From Fidelibacterota bacterium SCGC AAA003-L08 (GTDB taxonomy: Bacteria; Fidelibacterota; Marinisomatia; SCGC-AAA003-L08; D37C17): 16,015 bases of DNA. The translations under genes and the position numbers were made by a program. The notes under the pieces are model-generated. The model was not told the origin of the DNA, did not search any database, and was given only the letters and a program-made list of their open reading frames with translations. The DNA is taken from positions 548 to 16,562 of the forward strand of contig ASPJ01000024.1 of NCBI GenBank assembly GCA_000405805.1, in the 5' to 3' direction. The stretch's first letter is position 1; each line of letters opens with the position of its first letter. Shown here piece after piece: positions 1-9,000 of the stretch.

Positions 1-3000
1 GGTATATGTGCAGGAGGCAATAGTGACTTAGATTGTGAAGGAATATGTTTTGGTAATTCAGAGTTAGATAATTGTGGTATTTGTGATGACAACTCTGAAA
101 ATGATTGTTTATTAGATTGTATGGGCATATGGGGAGGTGAAGCCATTTATGATAGTTGCGAACAATGTTCTGGAGGAACTTCAAATCATATAGCTGATTC
201 AGATATTGATGATTGTGGTGTATGTTTTGGTGAAAATTCTAGTGATGTAGGTTGTGGTTGTTATGCTGGTGATGCAAACCAATATTGGTATGACCAAGAT
301 GGTGATGGGCTCGGGTATGGAGATGAGGAATTATTTTGCTCAGAGTTAGGAGCTATTACAGCTAATACAGTTTATAATACTCCTCCAGATGGCTGGGTAT
401 TAAATGACGATGATTTAGAACCCGAATGTTCAACAAATAATACAGATGAATGTAATATATGTGCTGGTGGAGGTTTTTCATGTGCTCCTCCATTAAATAT
501 AACTGCTTCTGGAGGTAGAAATGAAGTAGCCTTAAGTTGGTCAATGAATATTGATGCAGATTTATATAATATTTATTATGATAATGGTGAATTAATAGCA
601 TCGACTAATGAATTAGAATATACAGATACCGATTTAGATTATGAAACTGAATACTGTTATTATATAACATCAACAAATAATATAGGAATTGAGGGGCCCG
701 TAAGTGATATTGTATGTTCTACAACATTACCGTATTATCTTGTAGAGCTAGATGCTATTGTACATCCAGCTGATGGTATTATTGAAATTTATATGTATAA
801 TTTATGGCCAGTCTCAAGTTATTCATATGATTTGAATATATCTTCAGATTTAATAGAGTTATCAGATATATCAGGATTTCTAGACCCATCTTTTACTCAA
901 TCAGGGAATTCATATTCTATTCAAAATACATATTTCGAACAGTTAATCAATCCTAATCCTGAAGGAATATTACTTAATACAATAACCTTTGAATCAACTG
1001 ATATTAATTTTAGTGATTCGATATCTCTTACTATAGATAATTATTTATTTATTGATGAATTATATCAGGAATTAAATGTATGTGATGTGAATAACTATGA
1101 TGATGGGGACTGTTCTATGTTTCAAGAAAGCTTTGAATTTGAAGTAGACTGTTACGGAACATGGTTTGGAGATGCTTTTATTGATAACTGCCAAGAGTGT
1201 GTTGATGGATTGACAGGTGTTTATTCTGGATGGGCAGAAGATTGTAATGGAGATTGTTTTGGAGATGCTTTTATTGATAATTGCGGTGATTGTTCTGGGG
1301 GTAATACAAACTTAGAAGAAAATCATTCAGATCTTGGTTGTGGTTGTTATAACCCTGGAACATTAATTTATTGTAATGATACAGATGGTGATGGTTTGGG
1401 AAACTCTGGTACTGAAACTCCATTTTGTTTAGATGAAGTTTATAATGGTTGGATATTGAACTGTTCAGACCCTGAGCCAGATTGTGTAACAAATGATACA
1501 GATAGTTGTGGAGTATGTGGGGGTGGCAATGCAGCTGATCTTGGTTGTGGTTGTTTTAATCCATCTGCACAAGAATATTGGTATGATTCAGATGGTGATG
1601 GTTTAGGGTATGGTCAATCATCATCATTCTGCTTAGATAGTATTCCTGATGGTTGGCTTTCTAACAATTATGATCAGGAACCAGACTGCTCAACCAATGA
1701 TACAGATAGTTGTGGTATATGTGCAGGAGGTGATGCTGCTGATCTTGGTTGTGGTTGTTTTAATCCTGCAGCATTAGAATATTGGTATGATGCAGACGAT
1801 GATGGTTTGGGGTATGGAGAATCATCATTTTTCTGTTTAGATAACATCCCTGAATATTGGGTGTTAAATGATTATGATCCAGAACCATTATGTCCAACTA
1901 ACGATTCTGATCATTGTGGAATATGTGCTGGTACTGGTGCAGATGACCTTGGATGTGGATGTTTTAATCCGGCAGCCCTCTCATATTGTTTTGATAGTGA
2001 TGGTGATGAATTAGGAAACCCCAATACAGATACATCGTTTTGTTTGCAGGACTTACCTGATAATTGGGTTTCAGATTGTTCTGATTTAGAACCAAATTGT
2101 GCTACAAATAATACAGATCAATGTGGTGTGTGTAATGGCGATGGGTTATCATGTTTGGGTTGTACTGATTTAGATGCATGGAATTGTCCGTCATGTCCAA
2201 GTGGAAATGATGAAGCAACAATAGATGATGGTAGTTGTATATATCAACCTCAAGATTTTTCATTTAATCAATCAACAATGCAGGCGTTTTATTTTGTTAT
2301 TTCTGCAGATGTATCGGATGTAGAGTTAGAAACTAATAAAGATTGGATTGGTATATTTAATAATGAAGTATGTGTTGGTTCAAGACCTTGGGAAGGCCAG
2401 TATACTTCAGTTCCTGCCATGGGGGATGATAATTCCGTTTGGACTGAAGGGTATTTGCAACAGGGAGACTATCCTACATTCAAAATATTTGATTTCTCTG
2501 AGAACCAATTTTATGATACAGAGGCAATAAATATAATTAATACAGAGACTTCAGATTATTCAGGCTGGACAAATTTAGCTTTCTTTGAAATAGATAGATT
2601 GCGTTCATTAGTTCCTGATTGTGCAGGAATTCCTGATGGTTCAGCATATATTGATGATTGTAATCAATGCGTAGAGGGTACAACAGAATATATCGCCAAT
2701 TGGGCAAAAGACTGTTTCGGAGATTGTTTTGGAGAAGCCTTTTTAGATGATTGTAGTATATGCTCAGGTGGCAATACAAGTCATGAAGAAAATTCTGATA
2801 ATATTGGTTGTGGCTGTTTTAATCCAGCACCTTTAGAATATTGGTACGATACAGATGGAGATGGGTTTGGAAGTGGTGACGCAGTATCATTATGTTTAGA
2901 TAATGCTGTTGAAGGTTGGGTTGATAATTCCTTAGACCAAGAACCATTCTGTCCTAATATAGCTGCAGATCAATTACTTATTGATGATTGTGGAGTATGT

Positions 3001-6000
3001 AATGGGGGAAATATAGATTTAGATTGTAATGGAGTTTGTTTTGGAGGAGCAGAATATGATGCTTGTGGAGAGTGTGGAGGTGATGGTAGTGCTTGTTTTA
3101 AGCCGATTGTATTTGACCAATCAATAGTCGGTGATGAAGATATTGCATTAAATATTATATTGTCAGGTAGTGATCCAAATGAAGATGTATTAGAATTCTT
3201 TATAGAAAATGAGCCAATTCATGGTACAATATCATTAAATAATAATGTCATCATTTATACTCCAGATTTCAACTATTATGGATTAGATAATTTTACGTTC
3301 TATGCATCTGATGGAGGATGGATATCTGAAACGGGAATTATTAATATTGATATTGAGGCAGTTAATGATGCTCCGATAGTTACGAACATAGCATTACAGA
3401 CTAATGAAGATCAGGATATTGCTATAGAGTTAATAGGAACGGATATTGATTCAGAAATATTAACCTATGATATCATTGATCAACCATCGTTAGGAACTCT
3501 TACATACGATGATAATATGATTATATTTAGCCCTTATGATGATTTGTATGGGTCAGATAGTTTCAGTTATGTTGCTAATGATGGTGAGCTAACTTCTAAT
3601 TCTGCAAGTGTAAATATCACGATACTCCCAATTAATGATTCTCCAGTCTTATTGGACATACCAAATAATACTATTAATGAAGGCGATATATTCCAATATG
3701 CATTACAATCAGACGATATAGATGGTGACCAAATATATTATAGTGCATCTGTTGATGGGAATGCTGCTTTAGATATATTAGAGGAAGTATTATTTGTAAC
3801 TCCAAACTCTGGTTTTAATGGTTATATAGATATTGAAGTAATTGTTACAGATGGTTTAGAATCAGACAGTCAAACATTTACCCTGGAAGTTTTACCTGTC
3901 AATGATCCTCCAGAACTTGCTTTTATTGGTTCCAAGACAATAGATGAGGATACAGATTTAGAAATTAATCTATCAGCTGATGATATAGATGGAGATAATC
4001 TTATTTTCTCTGCTGATGTAGACGCGAATGCAAATATTGATATAAATAATGATATCCTTATTATATCACCTGAAGATAATTATTACGGTGATATTGAAGT
4101 TACAGTCAGTGTAAGTGATGGAGAGTTCTCCGATTCTGAATTATTTATTTTAACAGTCCTACCAGTGAATGATCAACCTTTATTATCAGAAATATCAGAT
4201 AATAATATTTATGAAGGGGAAGTGTTTGAATATACATTGGAAGCATATGATATAGATGGTGATGATTTAATTTTCGTTGCAACATCAGATAATAACACTA
4301 TTATAACAATTGAGGATAATGAATTATCAGTTTTTCCTGATAATGATTTTAATGGCAATATTGAAATAACTATTATAGTATATGATAATAGTTCCTCAGA
4401 TTCGAAGACTTTTATTTTAGGGGTTCTCCCTATTAATGATCCTCCAGAACTTGCTTTTATTGGTTCTAAGACAACGGATGAGGATACAGATTTAGAAATT
4501 AATCTATCAGCTGATGATATAGATGGAGATAATCTTATTTTCTCTGCTGATGTAGACGCAAATGCAAATATTGATATAAATAATGATATCCTTATTATAT
4601 CACCTGAAGATAATTATTACGGTGATATTGAAGTTACAGTCAGTGTAAGTGATGGAGAGTATTCCGATTCAGAATTATTTATTTTAACTGTTCTACCAAT
4701 CAATGATGATCCATTTATAATAAATACAATTGATGATTTAGAAGTATTAGAAGGAAGTGAAACTGTAATTATAGATTTATCAGAGATATTCTATGATTTA
4801 GAAAATGGAAATGATTTAGGATACACTGCTTATGAATCAATATCAGCCTTAGAGGTTTATATATCGGGAAATCAATTATATCTTAATTTTAATGAAGAGC
4901 AATTTGGGTCAGGAGAAGTCATTGTAACTGCAAGTGATAATATTAGTCGTGCCGTAGCTTCTACATCATTTTATGTTAATATTATTGAACAGAATGACCC
5001 GCCTCAAATATCAGATATAAATTTGGATGTACATGAGGATGAGGATATTGAATTCTTCATTAGTGCATATGATATAGAAAATGACGAACTATCTTATGTT
5101 ATATCCAATTATCCAGATTATGGTAATATACAAACCGTATCTGAAAGCGAGTATATATATACTCCAAATAATAATTATTATGGTAACGATATTTTAACAA
5201 TATCTGTGTCTGATGGAGTAAATATAGTAGATTCACACGTATATATAAATATAATTGCCGTTAATGATTCTCCTGTATTTGATACAGTTCAAATTCAGGA
5301 TGCTATAGAAAATACAGATTACAACCAGGAGATTATAGTTAGTGATATTGATAATAATAATAATGAATTATCTTTATCAATAATTTCAGCTCCTTATTGG
5401 TTGAATCTTAATAATTTTAATTTATCAGGTATTCCTTCATTTAATGATGGCGGAGATTATGATATAATTCTTGAATTATATGATGGAACATCCTCCTCAT
5501 CAGCTAATTATAGTTTGACAGTTATTAATCAGAATCAACCTCCAGTAGTATCAAATATTAATTTAACTACTTTCGAAGAAACTGAAATTTCATTTAACTT
5601 AGAAGGTAATGACTCCGAAAATGATGATTTAAGTTTTATATATTCTGAGCCTGGATATGGTCAATTAATAGCTGAGGGCACATTACTTACATATACTCCA
5701 GATTTGGATTTCTATGGTAATGATTCATTTACATATTATGCAAATGATGGAATGAATGATTCAAATATTGGAATGATTAACATTCAGATAGTTAATATAA
5801 ATGATGCCCCAGAGGCACAAAGCGTTGATTTTGATGTATCAGAAGATCCATTTAGTTTTAATTTAGATGATTATTTATATGATGCCGATTTTAATGATAA
5901 TGAGTTCTTAACATTCTCTTCAGTTCCACCCTCTCAATCAGAGAATGTATTTCAAACTATGTTTGGAGGAGAAATCACTCTTAATAGTGGTTATGATTTT

Positions 6001-9000
6001 TCATATTCATTACCTGAAAACATAACTCCATCAGACTTCCTTCTATATAAAGTATCTGATGGTATAGCTGAATCAACAATCGAAATTATTACTTTTAACT
6101 TATATGGCAGAACATGGCCTCGGAATTCCCCACCATCAGCATTTGATGATAATGTTAATTTAGAAGAAGACAACTTGATTGAATTAACTTTGGTTGGATT
6201 TGATGTGTATTATCCATTCCCTCAAGATGGAACAGAGATAGTTAATATTATTTCGCAGCCAGTTCATGGTTCTTTGATTGGTGAAGCTGAATTACAAAAT
6301 TCTGATCTAGAAAATTTAGCTCAATGGAAAATTGATTATCAACCTGATAGTGACTATTCTGGTTTAGATTCAATAATTTATGAAGTAGATAATCCAAATA
6401 ATGAATTTGGAGAATCATCTCAGGCTGTGATTTATATAAATATTAATGAATCTAATGATTTACCTTATATTGAAGGAATTTCTAATCAAGAAATGTTGGA
6501 AGATTCAATTGGCAGCATTCCAATTAACTATTTTGATGTTGATAATGATTTATCTATTTCAGTTAGCTCTTCAAATGAAAATATTAGCGTTAGTCTTAAT
6601 GAGAATTTAGATAATATTATAGTAGATTCATCAGATGATTACTATGGTTCTGGATATGTTTCACTTACTATTACCGAAACTGAAGGTGATGAGCTTTCTA
6701 TTTCTGAAACATTTAATATAGACGTACTACCAGTAAATGATGCGCCGATATTGTCAGACATAGAAGATCAAATTACTAATGAAGATGAATTTTTACTATT
6801 GTCGTTGTCTGCATCTGATATTGATTATGTTTCGTATGAATTTGAGGCAACGTCAAGTGATAACTTAATTATAGATATAGATAATAATCTTCTTCAAATA
6901 TCTGGAGTGGAAAACTACTATGGTGACGAATCTATCCTAGTTACGGTAATAGATAATGAAGGTGCATTAGACTCTCAATATTTTGACATTACAATATTAC
7001 CGGTAAATGATCCACCTATACTTTCAGAGATTATAGTTCCTAATATTCAAGAGGATGATTCATATTCATTATCTATAGAAGTGATTGATATAGATAGCAA
7101 TGATTTTTCATTTTCAGTAACAGAGATAGACAATATTTCAATTACTATAGATGATTATATATTAACTGAATCAGGGGGCATCCAGTGGATTACAATATCT
7201 CCAGAATCTAATTGGCATGGTAATAGGGCTGGAACAATAAGCGTGAATGATGGAGAATATACAGACTCACAGCAAATTATTATTAATGTTGAATCTGTTA
7301 ATGATGCTCCTGAAATCAGCATAATCCCTACTCAAACTATTGATGAAGATGAAAATATTGATATATTTATTGATGGAGAAGATATAGATGGTGATGAGAT
7401 TATCTATTCTATTATTTCATCAGGAAGTTACTCAACCAGTATTATTGGAAATACAATATCTATACAACCTGATGAAAATTATAATGGAGAAATAGAATTA
7501 TTGGTTGATGCTTCAGATGGATATATGAATTCACAAACTTCATTTATATTAGTAGTAGAACCTGTTAATGACCCTCCGATTATAAATAGTATTTCAGATC
7601 AAGAGATTAATGAGGGTAGTATACTTCTATATGAATTAATTACGGATGATATTGATGGTGACCAATTAAATTATTCTATCATTGAAATTAATAATGGCGC
7701 AACAGCCTCTTTTTATAATAATATTGTAACAATAACTCCAGAAAATACAGAATGGAATGGAGATATTAATATTACAATAGGTATTGATGATGGTGAATAT
7801 TCAGATTTTGCATCATTTATACTATCTGTAATTAATGTAAATGATCCACCAGTTGCCCAATCTCAAAATATAGAAATTGATGAAGATAGTCCAATAGCTA
7901 TTACTCTTGGAGCATCTGATCCAGATGGAGATTTTTTGATATTTGAAATTTCTGATAATCCAAGTCATGGATCTATATCACAACAAGATAATATTATTAT
8001 ATATAATCCAGATCCAGATTACTTTGGAGAAGATTTTATTACTTTTTTTGCTAACGATGGTGAGTATGTATCCAACGTAGAAACTATTAATATTAATATT
8101 AATAGTATTAATGACCCTCCTCAATTAGCTGTTATCCAACAGCAGATAGTTAATGAAGGAGAAGAATTAATATATCAGTTAGATATCACCGATGATAATC
8201 ATGAAGAAATCATTATTGAATTAACAGCTAATGAAAATATTGATTACAATATTTCTTCTGGATACATGCTCACTCTATCTACTGTTGACCCAAATTTTTA
8301 TGGAGAATTAGATGTGAATATTCAGGTTAGTGATAGTGAATATTCTATAACAAATATATTAGATATAATTATTAATCCAATTAATGATTCTCCAGTATTA
8401 AGCCCAATAGATGATATGGTGATTAATGAAGATGAAACATTAACATACTCAATTATTGCAGACGATATTGATAATGATAATCTAGTATTTGATATACAGT
8501 CAATTTCAAATGGAACTATTGAATTAACTAATAATCTACTGACATTTATACCAGAATTAAATTTTAATGGTAGTATTGATATATCAGTATATGTCACAGA
8601 TGGCGAGTATACTGATTCTGAAACATTTACAGTGTTAATTAATCCAATTAATGATCCTCCTATATTACAGTCAATTGGGAACCAAAGTATTGATGAAGAC
8701 AATATGTTTACATATATAATCGATGTAATCGACCCTGAAGATGATTTAATTATTTATTCTCTTGAGGCTGATACTGCTAATGCAATGATTAATATGGAGA
8801 ATAATATTATATCTATTCTTCCAAATCTAAATTGGTATGGAGATATAATTGTATCGGTAAATATAAGTGATGGAGAATATAGTGACTCTGAATCTTTTAT
8901 TTTAAAAGTAGATTCAGTAAATGATACTCCAGTGATAACATCTACTCCTATCTTTGAAGCATATGAAGATATTGAATATATTTATGAAATGGTTATAGAA

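Noticed and set aside
121..123. ATG at 121 as the start of the giant protein
   Set aside because: It lies inside a cysteine module, the frame is open to base 1, and there is no ribosome binding site or signal peptide after it.
362..2779. Minus-strand ORFs of 70-80 residues rich in His, Leu and Tyr
   Set aside because: They are antisense shadows of Asp/Asn-rich coding sequence (GAT/AAT read as ATC/ATT and frame shifts), with no independent support.
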